In this document: piece after piece, positions 11,548-22,720 of the stretch
How positions within the stretch are numbered: the first letter of the stretch is position 1
Layout of the letters: every line of letters begins with the position of its first letter
NCBI GenBank assembly: GCA_009809945.1
Contig: WTPW01002648.1
Location: forward strand, 2,426-66,425
Direction of reading: 5' to 3'
DNA: 64,000 nt
Source: Gigaspora margarita
Lineage: Eukaryota; Glomeromycota; Glomeromycetes; Diversisporales; Gigasporaceae
Position numbers and translations under genes: made by a program
Notes under the pieces: model-generated
Databases searched by the model: none
Told to the model about the DNA's origin: nothing
Seen by the model: the letters and a program-made list of their open reading frames with translations, nothing else

Positions 11548-12589
11548 TAAATAAAAAAAATAATTTTATTAATTTCTTTACGCTTTGGACTTATATTGGT
11601 TCTGATTCCTAGTTTTTCAATAATATTTGCACCTCGATTAGAATTGTTAGATGAATTATTATTATGATATCAACTGTTCATAACTTCTAAATCAATCTAA
11701 AATTTTGTTTAACAATTATATCCCAACTAGTTAAAACAAAGTAAACAAGATAATATAAGCTCAAATAACTTATCTCGAATAAATAGAACTAATTAAGAGT
11801 AAAATCATAGTAAGTATTAACGAATTTGAATAGCTTAAATATGTCAATTACATTAAATTAATGAGCAATCTACTTACTATAAACCAGTTTTTCTTGATTT
11901 TTTCTACTACTTTAATAATGTACTAGCCTTTCAAAGTTTTATTTTGCTGAAAGTCTTGGCCTATTGCATCTACTGAATCACTTTTTATATTATGAATTTG
12001 CGAGCTAGAAAAGAATGCATCAAAGATAGGTAAAATAATTGCCAAGGTTCAAGAGTATAGTCTTTTATAAGAAGTTCTTTTTTATATTTTTCATACCATT
12101 TGCTTTGTAGAAACCTCGGCAATAAGTTTGTTTTAAGAAGCATAGCATACTTTTTACTAAGGTTTTAGAGAAAATTTTAAAAATACAAATTCATAGATTT
12201 GTGTAATTTACAAAGATCATATGATAAAATTTTAGATGTAACAAATCAGATCACTGATAAAATATTTACTTTTATATAATTACTTATAAATATTTTATAT
12301 ATTATTGCGACTATATAGGATATATATTTATAATCACACTCATTTATAATTATATATTTTCATGATACAAACTATGTTATTATAAAGGAGAAAGACTGTA
12401 TTTTAGAGTAATCCTAAAATATACTCTACTCTATATTAGTGTAGTAGGACCTCAGACATCTCTCATATAGGTCATAACTAATCTGCATGAATTTAGATAT
12501 TTTTGCTACTCCTAAAATCAAGTAAATTTGCTAAAAGTTGAATTATTACATATAAATTTTATAACAATTTGCTAAAAACTAATTATAAC
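11548..12589. other. AT-rich intergenic stretch, nothing recognised
   Basis: No open frame, RNA gene or clear element end is seen. A weak inverted pair around 12400-12480 (GTATTTTAGAG / CTCTACTCTATATTAG) is too short to call. Confidence 0.4.
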
Positions 12590-13877
12590 ATCTAGTATCA
12601 GATAAATAAATTTAGTATAAATTTTTTTATTTGAATTCGTAGAATTAAAATAAAAAAATTTTCCATCAAATTTGGTCAAAAACTTGTGAAGATATCTTTG
12701 ATGAAAGTTTCTGTAAACAATTTTAATGTATTTCTTTGTAATATGTTTTTTTGTTTTTTTCAACTTACTATTCAGCGATAATTTACAAGAAATTTTACTA
12801 TGCTAACTAAAAAAAAAATTATAACAAGACTTGTAGTGCATATCATAGACTAATAGAATCTCAAATTTCATAAAATAATATTAAAAACTCGTGAAGATAT
12901 TAACATTTTTGTAAATTCAGACACATATATTTTCACAAGTTTTCCCCCTATATTCAAATGCTTCTAAAAGCACTTTCTCAAAATGAAACCTCTAAAACGT
13001 GACTAAGTAAGTTGATATAATAGGTATTCGAGAGTCTTTAATTAAAATTTTATCAAAAACAGATTAATATTGACGAAGTTATGATGATTTTTCAATTTGC
13101 TTACAGATTTAGGATTTTCTAAAATTTTCAATTTTAATGAAAACAGAAAAATCACTATTACAGGCTAGATTTTCACAAGTTCAAATGAAACAAGTTACTG
13201 CGCACTAATAAAATCAATAGAGTATAAATTAAAATTTTTCTTTCTAAAATTTCAAGTTATTTGGTTAAATATTTATTCTATAATAGCTATTTTTTATTTG
13301 GCACAACTTCTTTATAATTTATTTTTTAGAAATAGAAAAATCTTTTATCAAAGATATCTCTATGAGTTCTTGACCAAATTCGATGAAAATTTTTTTATTT
13401 AAATTCTATATATTTGTAGAATTCAAAAAAAATTTTTTTATTAAATTTGGTCAAGAACTCATAGAGATATCTTTAATGAAAGATTTTTTCTATTTCTAAA
13501 AATATATATTATGTACCAAAATTGAGAAAAATTCGAATTAGTTGCAAATGAAAAATCTAAATATCTTCGTCAATATTAATTTGTTTTTAATGAAATTTTA
13601 ACTAAAAATTCTTGAATACCTATTATATCAACTTACTTAGTCATGTTTTGAAGATTTTATTTTGAGAAAGTGCTTTGGAAGTATTTGAATATAGGAAAAA
13701 CTTGCGAAAACGTATGCGTCCTAATTTACAAAAATGTTAATATCTTTACAAGTTTTTAATATTTTTTCATAAAAATTAAGATTCTATTAATCAATTATAT
13801 CTGATATGCTCTAAAAGTTTACTTAGTGTGCAGTAACTTGTTTCATTTAAATTTATAAAAATCTAGCCTGTGATAGT

Positions 13878-14056
13878 AGGACCCCGAAATATATATAGAT
13901 AGGTCAGGTATTAGTTTGCTTATTTTTTGGGGGTTTTATGCAGATATTTTCTATTTTTAGTAATATTTTTGCTTATTTTTGAGGTTTTTTGCAGATCTTT
14001 TTATTTTTAGTAATTTTATAATTAATTTGACCTATCTATGTATATTTCGGGGTCCT
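13878..14056. mobile_element. hAT-type MITE with AGGACCCC ends
   Basis: The 179-bp element has terminal inverted repeats AGGACCCCGAAATATA (continuing ATAGATAGGTCA). It is flanked by a perfect 8-bp duplication GTGATAGT (13870-13877 and 14057-14064). A second element with the same terminal octamer is at 28782-29065. Confidence 0.85.
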
Positions 14057-15009
14057 GTGATAGTGATTTTTCTGTTTTTATCAAAATTGAAAATTTTAGA
14101 AAATCCCGAATCTGGAAGCAAATTGAAAAATCATCATAATTTCGTTAATATTAATCTGTTTTTGATGAAAATTTAATTAAAGACTTTTGAATACCTATTA
14201 GATCAACTTACTTAGTCATATTTTGAAGGTTTCATTTTGAGAAAGTGCTTTTAAAAGCATTTGAATATAGGAGAAAACTTGCGAAATATATGCATCTGAA
14301 TTTACAAAAACATTAATATCTTCATGAGTTTTCAATATTATTTCATAAAAATTTGAGATTTTATTAGTTTATAATATGTGCTACAAGTCTTGTTATAAAA
14401 TTTTTTTTAGTTAGCATAGTAAAATTTCTTGTAAATTATCACTAAATTGTAGGTTATTTTGAAAAATCAAAAAAATATATTACAAAAAAGCTACTATAAA
14501 ATTTGAACATAGGTACCCCCTGTGCAGTTTACCCCTTGCTAGTTTGAAAGGTCCAATAGTGACTTATACCCAGATATATAGATATTATACAAACTATGTA
14601 ATATTACAGATAGATATAGTAAAATATATTGTCTCTATATGGTGTACTTCCATATAGAGGTACTCTAGGTACAAATTTGAGTAATGTAAATACCAGGGGT
14701 TAGGCTTCCGCAAGGGCTCGGGCTACCCACGGGTACCCTGAGGGTAGTACCACACAGACCGGGTTAGGGTATTGATTTTTGGGTCCTAGGGTAAGGGTAA
14801 GGGCTCAAGTACTGAGCCCTTATATAGATAGGGTAGGGCTAAAAAGCAACAGTACCCTACCCTCGTACCCGCGAATACCCGGTACTAAACAACCTATCAA
14901 TTATAATCCAGGCTCTATCAGGTTCTATCGCAGTATGTTACATGGATTATCTTTGCATAAAAAAAATCGACATTTTTTTTTCTTTGGTTTAACCCCACAT
15001 TAATAATAT

Positions 15010-15225
15010 GGATGTCACGTACGCACTAAATACCAACGCGTAACCAACGTACTAATTAACAACGCACTAATTACCAACGCACTACTTACCAACGCACGCA
15101 CTAATTACCTGCATTCTAATCTACCAACAGACGTACTAAATACGCTAACAACTCACTGAGCTACCAGTATACTGAGCTGCCAACACATTGAGCTACAGTA
15201 CCAACGTACTGAATTACCAACCAAG
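15010..15225. repeat. Degenerate minisatellite, ACTAATTACCAACGC unit
   Basis: About a dozen imperfect copies of a 14-17 bp unit (ACGCACTAATTACCAA and variants such as ACTGAGCTACCAGT) lie inside the non-autonomous hAT. They probably arose by slippage. Confidence 0.65.
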
Positions 15226-15363
15226 AAAAGTGGAAGGCTATTAAAAGCCATAGGCAAGATATTAGTATTGTTGCAACTTTTTACTCATTATACTGGAACG
15301 TTAAAAGCTAACAATACTATATTAATACCATAGCATCTACTACTAATATAAAATCACAAAGTC

Positions 15364-15677
15364 ATGGAAGATTTCACAGACGATGATGCCCATAATTATG
15401 ATAATTATGATGGGCGTCAACTCGGTTACTAGCTTAACCACTTGTTCTAAAAGCATTAATAGCGCAACTAGTGAAACTGTCAGTGAAGTCACCAGCGAAA
15501 TCACCAGCGAAATCACCAGCTGATACCACCAGCGAAATCACCAGCGAAATCACCAGCGATACCACCAGCGAAATCACCAGCGAAACCACACCAAGGTTTA
15601 CGTCCCCCGTTTGGGACCCTTTTTTTTTGTTAAAAGAAAAACAATCGGTATCACTATTGATACGTATCGATATATAA
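15364..15677 (+). pseudogene. Possible BED-type transposase N-terminal remnant
   Basis: A short frame begins MEDFTDDDAHNYDNYDG (15364) and stops at 15432. Downstream, after a 12-bp repeat encoding Thr-Ser-Glu-Ile units (15488-15588), the plus strand reads SPVWDPFF. This resembles the S-x-V-W-x-x-F start of BED zinc fingers at the front of hAT transposases, but the zinc ligands do not follow. I infer a deletion remnant of the parent transposase; it could be chance. Confidence 0.35.
15488..15588. repeat. 12-bp minisatellite (ACCAGCGAAATC)
   Basis: Eight or so tandem copies of ACCAGCGAAATC with variants ACCAGCGATACC and ACCAGCTGATACC are seen. They give artefactual open frames on both strands. 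Confidence 0.8.
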
Positions 15678-16633
15678 TTTATAACAGTATTATTAATAAC
15701 GATAAATATATTTATTAAATTTATCAGGTTCAAAACGATTCAACTCATTAAAAAGACAGGAAATTGCCTGAAATTTCACAAGCTGTCTATAAATTATTAA
15801 TAACAAATTTACGTTCGAAAATTTTATGTTCGAAAATTTTATGTTAATATGAAATTTTGAGTGTTCAACTAATAGAATATATAAATGTATTAAAAAAAAT
15901 TCGTACGTTAAGTATAACCAAAAAATTTACTGGAACTTTTGTGAAAAATCGAGCGTAACTTTTTAGAGATAGTTCTTATAAAGAGATTTCGCTTAAAAGA
16001 AATTAGAAAAACAAGCGCATATTTAGGAAATCTTTTAAAATTTTGTACTTTTCTTTATAATTAATTAAAAATTATATTTTAATTAATCATTTTTGCTGAT
16101 AAAAATCTGATCTTATTTTAAAGATATAATTTTTTTGTTATGTAATATATGTACTTGCATTAGCCTATAACCACTTGCGGGTATTTTGTGGGCAGTTCGG
16201 AGGGTACCCTAGCTCATATGGAACGGGTACGGGTACTAGATTCTGAACCCTAGGGCAAGGGTAGGGCCCGGATAGTTAAGCCCTTTTATAGGCGGGTAGG
16301 GTCAGGGTATTGCTAGTACCCGGCCCTACCCGGCCCTTGCGGAAGCCTACCAGGGGTACACATATCTGAATTTTACAATATGTTGAAATTGTTTACAGGA
16401 ACTTTCATCAAAGATATCTTTATGAGTTCTTGACCAAATTTGATAAAAATTTTTTTATTTTAATTCTACAAATCCATAAAATACAAATAAAAAATTTTTT
16501 ATTAAATTTGATCAAGAACTCATAGAGATAATATTAACTACAATTATTATGCGAATTACTAACTAATTTACAATTGTATTATGTTTATCGATATACAATC
16601 ACGATCAATAATCATAATACATATGCAGGGTAA

Positions 16634-16791
16634 GGGCACTGACATTTATTAGGTAATTTAGAAGGTGGGAGTCAAAAAAAATCTTACCTTATTTAGTTAG
16701 TTAAATTTGATTAGCTAAAATAAAATCTTACCTGGGGTAGGAGGGTAAGCCCCTATAGTAAATAGATATTAGGTAATAAATGTTAGTACCC
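16634..16791. mobile_element. PIF/Harbinger-like MITE, TAA duplication
   Basis: The 158-bp element has ends GGGCACTGACATTTATTAGG / TTATTACCTAATATC read inverted, and is flanked by TAA (16631-16633 and 16792-16794). It is the same family as 42376-42540. Confidence 0.75.
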
Positions 16792-16794
16792 TAA

Positions 16795-17234
16795 GTACCA
16801 AGTTGTTATTAATACTAAAGCCCAATTACATGCTACAACTACTTTTATTTATTTTCAATTATAATTGATTATCACTTTACTCTGTATAGCTATTAATGAC
16901 TTGTTATATCCAAATCGATCATTATAGTACAACTTAATTTGTTACAATGATTTTTGCAAAATGTAAGTAAATTGTTAAAATAAAATATAACATGTATAAA
17001 ATCTTAGTAATTCGACAAAATATTCAATTATAATCCTTTTTAAAATTAATTTCAATTTGCTAAATTTTAAATTTGGACCTTAGATCAAATTTGAATCAAT
17101 TTGTTAAAAAAAAAATATGATATGTATTAAAGATGTCTAGGGTCCACTATCTCGGGTTATTAAGATGCCTGTAATAAGAATAAAATACTTCAAAGTAATA
17201 CTATTTATAAAATAAATTATACTCCAGAAACTTA
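16795..17234. other. AT-rich intergenic stretch, nothing recognised
   Basis: No gene, RNA or element end is visible before the TA-flanked shell begins at 17235. Confidence 0.4.
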
Positions 17235-17669
17235 CAGTTAGGCCTTCATAAATGCAACCTCTATAAATGCAATACCTCCCTAAATACATGTTTTTGTCTT
17301 GTCTGTAAAAAATATTAGTACTAAATGCATGTTCTATATTCTGTAAATATACGTTCTTTCAAATAATTTTCTATATCATGCTAACCCCCTAAGGGGGCTT
17401 CCAGAAATCAGCTGATTTATTTTTATTAATAAATTGTCTGAGACCAGACCCACCCCTCACACCTGACACCACTATCAGCCAATCAAATTTTATATTTATT
17501 TAAAATTATTATTATAAATATATCGACTTAAAAATAAATAACTTTTGATCTACTAAACCAATTTAGATAATTTAACCACCAAAATGACCCTCTCAAAGAG
17601 AGGATTCTAACAAGCCCAAAATTATAAAAATCCAATCATCAGATCATAAAATTGATATAGATTTGTATT

Positions 17670-18197
17670 TTTTTTTTTTTTTTAACTTAAGCGACCATTA
17701 GCGCTAGCTTTATTAACTTATTTCATAGTGCCGCCCGAAGGCCACCATACAAATTACATTAAAGTCTTTGGCTAGACTATTACCCGGCTGTCTATTATTA
17801 TAGATGCCCAAGCACAGCCGCAGCACTGAACCTTATCCTCCCAACAAACTCTGCCATGGATCGACATGCCGGCCGATTATTGGTACAAACGGTCACAGTT
17901 CGGATACGGGCGCCACAAGTTCTTGAAGTATCTTTTCAGACTTTGGCTTCTTAATACGTCTTGTGACTTCGGTTATTCCAAATCGGGCTCTAACACGTTT
18001 CGTTTCATCGCCACAGATTTGATAACGGCAACTGCCCAATTAAGTCTGTCTGTAGACGTCCTGGGTTCCTGTTTTCCCACGGTGTTTCAGTTCCCTAACC
18101 GGCTGGTTTTTTCTATTACGCCTTTAGGGGGAATTGAACTGGCAACCTTCGATTTGCATCCTGGAAACATAACCGCTATGCTATCGACCCGCAGGAC
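17670..18197 (-). mobile_element. tRNA-derived SINE (copy 1)
   Basis: The 528-bp SINE is on the minus strand. Its 5' head is tRNA-like, with an A-box-like GATAGCATAGCGGTT (about 18171-18185) and a B-box-like AGTTCAATTCC (18130-18140). The 3' end is poly-A, seen as the T run at about 17667-17683. A perfect 15-bp duplication ATATAGATTTGTATT flanks it (17655-17669 and 18198-18212). The body matches copy 2 at 44954-45610. The 3' tail (TTAATAAAGCTAGCGCTAA) resembles the LINE 3' ends here. It is transcribed by Pol III by inference and has no protein. Confidence 0.85.
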
Positions 18198-19285
18198 ATA
18201 TAGATTTGTATTATATAATATTTATTTAATAAATTATAAAATATTATATGAGTCAAGTCTGGGTCTGGTCCAAAGTCTGCAAACTGGTTTGAGTTCAAAT
18301 ATATTTATATAGATTTTTTGCCGCTGAACAAGTTTACTTAATGCATGAAGTTAGAATTAATTAGTAAAATTTTATGAATCATAAGATTTTATAGAATTTT
18401 ATTAATAAAATTCTATAAAATCTTATAATTTACAAATTTTTATTAATTAATTCTAACTTTATGCGCTAAGTAAACTTGTTCAGCACCTAAAAATACATCA
18501 AATTAGTAGAATTAATTTTATTTTACTTGAAATTTAGAGAATAGATACATAATTTGGATTTTTGATTAAAAAAGTCAAATTTAAGTATCTTTTCTTCAAA
18601 TTTTAAGTAAAATAAAAACAACACTGCTAATTTACTGTATTTTTAGGTTTTGAACAAGTTTACTTAGTGCATTAAGTTAGATTTAATTATTAAAACTTTG
18701 TGAATCATGAGATTTTATAGAATTTTATTAATAAAATTCTATAAAATCTTATGTTTCACAAAATTTTACTAATNAATTCTTACTTTATGCANTTAGTAAA
18801 CTTGTTCAGAACCTAAAAATACATTAAATTAGCAGAAGTATTTTTATTTTACTTTAGATTTGAAGAAAAGATGCTTATATTTGACTTTTTGATCAAAAAT
18901 CTAAAATTATCCATTTATTCTCTAAATTTTAAGTAAAATATAATTAATTCTGCTAATTTGGTGTATTTATAGGAGCTGAACAAGTTTACTTAGTGCATAT
19001 AGTTGGAAATAATTAATTAAAATTTGTAAATTATAAGATTTTATAGAATTTTATTAATAAGATTCTATAAAATCTTATTATTCATAAAATTTTACTAATT
19101 AATTCTAACTTTATGTACTAAGTAAATTTGTTCAACACCTAAAAATACATCAAATTGATAAAATTATTTTTATTTTATTTGAAATTTAGAGAATAAATGC
19201 ATGATTTTGGATTTTTGATCAAAAAGTCAAATTTAAGTATCTTTTCTTCAAATTTCAAATAAAATAAAAATATTTTTGCTAATTT

Positions 19286-19299
19286 AATGTATTTTTAGG
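19286..19299. repeat. Target-site duplication, left copy (LINE 2)
   Basis: AATGTATTTTTAGG occurs here and at 22035-22048, exactly bounding the LINE. The junction falls at a spacer-palindrome boundary of the tandem array, where the same sequence recurs uninterrupted. Confidence 0.85.
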
Positions 19300-21864
19300 C
19301 AAACAACAAGACTATCAAAACAAAATATTGAAAAAATTCAAAAACTGTTAATTCAACTAATCAAACAAAAAGCAGAACTTCAAGCATCGACGCCAAACTA
19401 TATAATCAAACATAAAAACCTCATCAATGCAAAAGGTCTATGGGAAGAAATTGTAGCAAAGCAGACTCTCGGGCTTCAGTCAAGACTTAATGCAAGCGGT
19501 GCTGAGGAGGCTACGACAAGAATTAAATACCACCAGGGCCTGCTTTTAACAAGATCACCAAGCGCAAGCTAGAAAACTCTAGATCAACAGCTTCTTAAAC
19601 GTTTATGGAAATGGAATCTTACAGGAAAGTGCCTTCTTAATGCACAAAGCCTAAATCTAAACTTTGTTCTAGATGAACAGATATGGAGATTCCAAGGAAG
19701 CTTCTGTATAAACAAAATCCTGGGGCCAAATTTGAATTTTATAACTGCAAAAGCTCTCGAAAAATACAACCTTTTCTTTTCAGATCAGCTCATAAACCCA
19801 GAACAAAATTTGATGTTAAATTGGCGTCAGTTCAAACTACTAAGAGCGAAGTCGAACAAAGGAAAAAAACCAAAATGGTTTGAACTGTTGGAAAAAGAGA
19901 TCTTGGACGATAACATGTCACGGCATGTTAAACATTCATATGAAATAGGTCCTTCCAAGCTTAATTTTCCTGAACTAAAGTTAGCCAAGGTCTCTGATGA
20001 TAAAAAACAAAAAGAATGGGTAATGGTGCTCTCTAACAACAACCAAGTGCACTATGGGAAAACAATAAAGAAAACGGAAAAAAAGCTCTTAATTGAACAC
20101 TGGAGCAGTGCACCTAATAAGGGCACAACGGTTTTAGAAAAATGCAAAGGCTACAATGACTCCAAAAGTAAAGAGAATGGCTACTGTTCCAAATGGATCA
20201 CTAAAAAGGATATAGTAGGCACACTCCCCAAACTTCAAATAGAAAACAATAAAAGACGACTAGAACTGGATCAGGAAAGCCTTTTAGACTCAGGGAAAAA
20301 ATGCCAAAAGCGTGAAGCTGTTTCAGAAAGCCCATGCAACTCATCAATTCAGATTGATCCAGTTGAAACGACCTTGTTGCTACAACAACTATTAGGACCT
20401 CAGACAATGCAACAAATTCACGAAGCTCTTGAGAAGAATTCAAAATCACCAGATAATACCTTTATTTATTATACGGATGGTTCTCTACTCGAAAGACAAA
20501 CTCACGATCCATACAGTTCTGAAAAAAGTATGGGTCTCAGCTGGATCCAAATCAGCCAGGATATGGAGACCGTCCTCAATGAGGGCTGTGCTAAAATCAT
20601 AAATTGGCCTTCTTCTACAAGACCAGAGCTAGCAGCTATTTGGTTGGCCCTCTTGACAACTCCACGTGAAAAAATAGTTAAAATTTTTACTGATAGTGCT
20701 TCGGCAATTTCTATTATAGAAAAAGGATTAAAGTGGTACACAAATAGACAGTGGTTAAAACAAGAAAATATAGGATTAGCATCTAGAATAGTTAATTTAG
20801 TTAGAATTAAAAACATTAGGTTAGAATTAGTTAAAGTTAAGAGTCATAGTGGTAATAAATGGAATGACAAAGTAGATGTACTAGCAAAAAAAGGTGCCGA
20901 AGACCTCATGACAGAAACGATAAACCTCACTTCGATTCCCAGATTTGCTTCAACTCTATTTTGGAAAGACCACCTAGTAGAAAGTTCACCAAGAAATCTA
21001 ACCAAAACAATGCTGGATCTCAAAATTGGTCTTGAGTGGCGGCACTTAAAAGAAATCTCTAAAATCGAGCCAGACAGAAATATGTTAGAATACTGCTGGG
21101 ATCTTGTATGGAAAAAAGCAAAAAAGTTAACAGGTGTCCGATGTAAATCAACAGAACGTAGCAAAAAATTCTGCACCTGGATTAAGTGTTTACATAACAG
21201 GCTCCCCGTTCTTGAAGACATGTTTAGACAAAAACTGAATTTATATAATTCACCTAACTGTGTTTTATATAAAAAACAAGTAGTCAAAAATCAAGACCAT
21301 CTAACAACATGTCAATTCTTAGAGGAAAACTGGAAAAAGATCACAGCAGTAGCAATCTCTACTGTATGGTCTAGTTTCGCACCAGAAGAAAAGCTCAGGG
21401 TCTCCGAGACACAATTCCGATCAATTTACTTGGGGACAACAAGAAGTGAAGAATTGAATACAAGAATCGATATAAGCAAGGGCCTAATCTGAAGCGGAAG
21501 CTGGAACAAGCTTAAAGAAAAACTCCTCTCAGCATCAAGGACAAATACAATTTTTGAGGATTTATCAAGCCTTCTGTGGAATCTGTTCTATGAAGAAATC
21601 TGGAAAATAAGGTGCCAACACGTGATCGAGTGGGAAAAAGCGAATAACATCCGAAGAAAAGAGAAGAAAGCAAAATCAACAAGAAAGAAGTTTAAAAACA
21701 AAACGCAAGAAGTTCAAGCTAAAGTCGTGAATTCAGGAACAAAGAACCCACTCGATAATAGTACAAACGTGAAGTCAGAAAGTAATAGAAGGGAATCGGG
21801 ATGGTTGTTAGCGGTAGAAAATTTTATAACAAAAAAAATCAAACCTTTTTACATATACTTTTAG
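19300..21864 (+). pseudogene. LINE ORF2 C-terminal part with RNase H
   Basis: Read in one frame it gives an RT-thumb/linker region, then a complete-looking RNase H domain: YYTDGS (about 20467), STRPELAAIW (about 20614), FTDSASAISI (about 20686) and KSHSGNKWNDKVDVLAKKGA (20839-20898), so all acidic and His positions are present. A C-terminal segment (NCVLYKKQ..DHLTTCQ) corresponds to a CCHC-type knuckle of copy 1 (YCVLCMDQ..DHLTCC) with one Cys replaced by Tyr. A Lys-rich tail follows the TGA at 21490. The upstream catalytic RT and endonuclease are missing, so it cannot retrotranspose itself. Confidence 0.88.
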
Positions 21865-22034
21865 GGCATCTGACATAGCCCCCAGTTTAAACCGGTGCGG
21901 CAGGTCGCACATGTTCTTGAATAGCAAGAAGGAGTGATGTCAGACTTGTAGAATAGTAGTGTCTATTTTTGTATCACAAAAATATCAAATCTATGAAATA
22001 AAGTACTGGCGAAACTGCCTAAAAAGGGAAAAAA
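19300..22034 (+). mobile_element. 5'-truncated LINE, younger copy 2
   Basis: The 2.73-kb insertion is bounded by a 14-bp duplication (19286-19299 and 22035-22048) and ends in an A-rich tail after AATAAAG. It starts downstream of the RT catalytic core. One frame stays open from 19300 to TAA at 21862-21864, apart from a TAG at 19570-19572 and a TGA at 21490-21492. It is thus far less decayed than the copy at 2250-6301, and the family probably moved fairly recently. Confidence 0.9.
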
Positions 22035-22549
22035 AATGTATTTTTAGGTTCTGAACAAGTTTACATAGTGCATTAAGTAAGAATTAATTAGTAAAATTTT
22101 GTGAATCATAAGATTTTATAGAATTTTATTAATAAAATTCTATAAAATCTCATGATTTACAAAGTTTTACTAATTAATTCTAACTTTATGCACTAAGTAA
22201 ACTTGTTCAGAACCTAAAAATACATTAAATTGGCAGAAGCATTCTTATTTTACTTGAAATTTGGAGAAAAGAAACTTAAATTTGACTTTTTTGATCAAAA
22301 ATCCAAAATTATGCATCTATTCTCTAAATTTCAAGTAAAATAAAAAAAAACACTGCCTATTTGATATATTTTTAGATGCTAAACAAGTTTACTTAGTGCA
22401 TAAAATTAGAATTAATTAATAAAAATTTGTTAATTATAAGATTTTATAGAATTTTATTAATAAAATTCTATAAAATCTTGTAATTTACAAAATTTTACTA
22501 ATTAATTCTAACTTCATACATTAAGTAAACTTGTTCAGCACAAAAAAAT

Positions 22550-22720
22550 ACATATAAATGTATTTGAACTTAGACCAGTCTAAAGACTTCAAACAGACCC
22601 AGACCAAACTCAAAAGTCTAAATATAAAAGTCTAAATCCATCAGACCAGACTCAGACTTGACTAAAGTCTGGTTCGAAACTGGTCTGTAGAAGTACTAAT
22701 TTTAGGCTTGTTATAATTCT
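22550..22720. repeat. AGACCAGTCTAAAGAC-type short repeats
   Basis: Repeated GACCAGACTCAGACTTGAC / AGTCTGG blocks mirror the AGTCAAGTCTGGGTCTGGTC block at about 18250-18290. They form the inner edge of the two arms of the 17393-22933 element. Confidence 0.5.

Larger units (their letters stand above)
14701..16349. mobile_element. Non-autonomous hAT element, 1.65 kb
   Basis: Terminal inverted repeats TAGGCTTCCGCAAGGGC / GCCCTTGCGGAAGCCTA are flanked by the perfect 8-bp duplication CCAGGGGT (14693-14700 and 16350-16357). Both subterminal zones are GC-rich with repeated GGGTA and TACCC blocks, the usual hAT transposase-binding layout. The interior holds two minisatellites (15010-15225 and 15488-15588) and a short possible transposase remnant (15364-15677). 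No full transposase is present. Confidence 0.88.
12590..16540. repeat. Layered palindrome complex hosting two hAT-type insertions
   Basis: The segment 12766-13165 is mirrored by about 14057-14470. A further mirrored copy of part of it lies at 13540-13880, around an inner palindrome centred near 13410 with arms TCTATGAGTTCTTGACCAAA and TTTGGTCAAGAACTCATAGA. The same TTCTTGACCAAATTTGAT end sequence closes the unit at 16425-16535. The insertions at 13878-14056 and 14701-16349 interrupt it. Without them the host unit is about 2.1 kb. No coding frame is seen in the arms. Confidence 0.65.
18323..22541. repeat. Tandem array of about 326-bp palindromic units
   Basis: Five palindromes lie at about 18323-18484, 18645-18814, 18971-19140, 22046-22215 and 22375-22541. 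Each opens with CTGAACAAGTTTACTTAGTG and closes with its inverse, around a TTTTATTAATAAAA-type centre. Removing the LINE at 19300-22034 gives start-to-start spacings of about 322-329 bp. The spacers (AAATTAGCAGAA.. to ..TTCTGCTAATTT) are also mirror-symmetric, so palindromes alternate along the array. Two ambiguous bases (about 18774 and 18792) fall inside it. Confidence 0.85.

Noticed and set aside
18130-18197. A functional tRNA gene at the SINE head (also 45543-45610)
   Set aside because: A and B boxes are present, but acceptor-stem pairing and an anticodon loop are not convincing, and the unit is flanked by SINE structure and target duplications.
17866-18312. 148-codon plus-strand open frame
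   Set aside because: It lies on the antisense strand of the SINE and runs across its tRNA-like head and target duplication; no family features.
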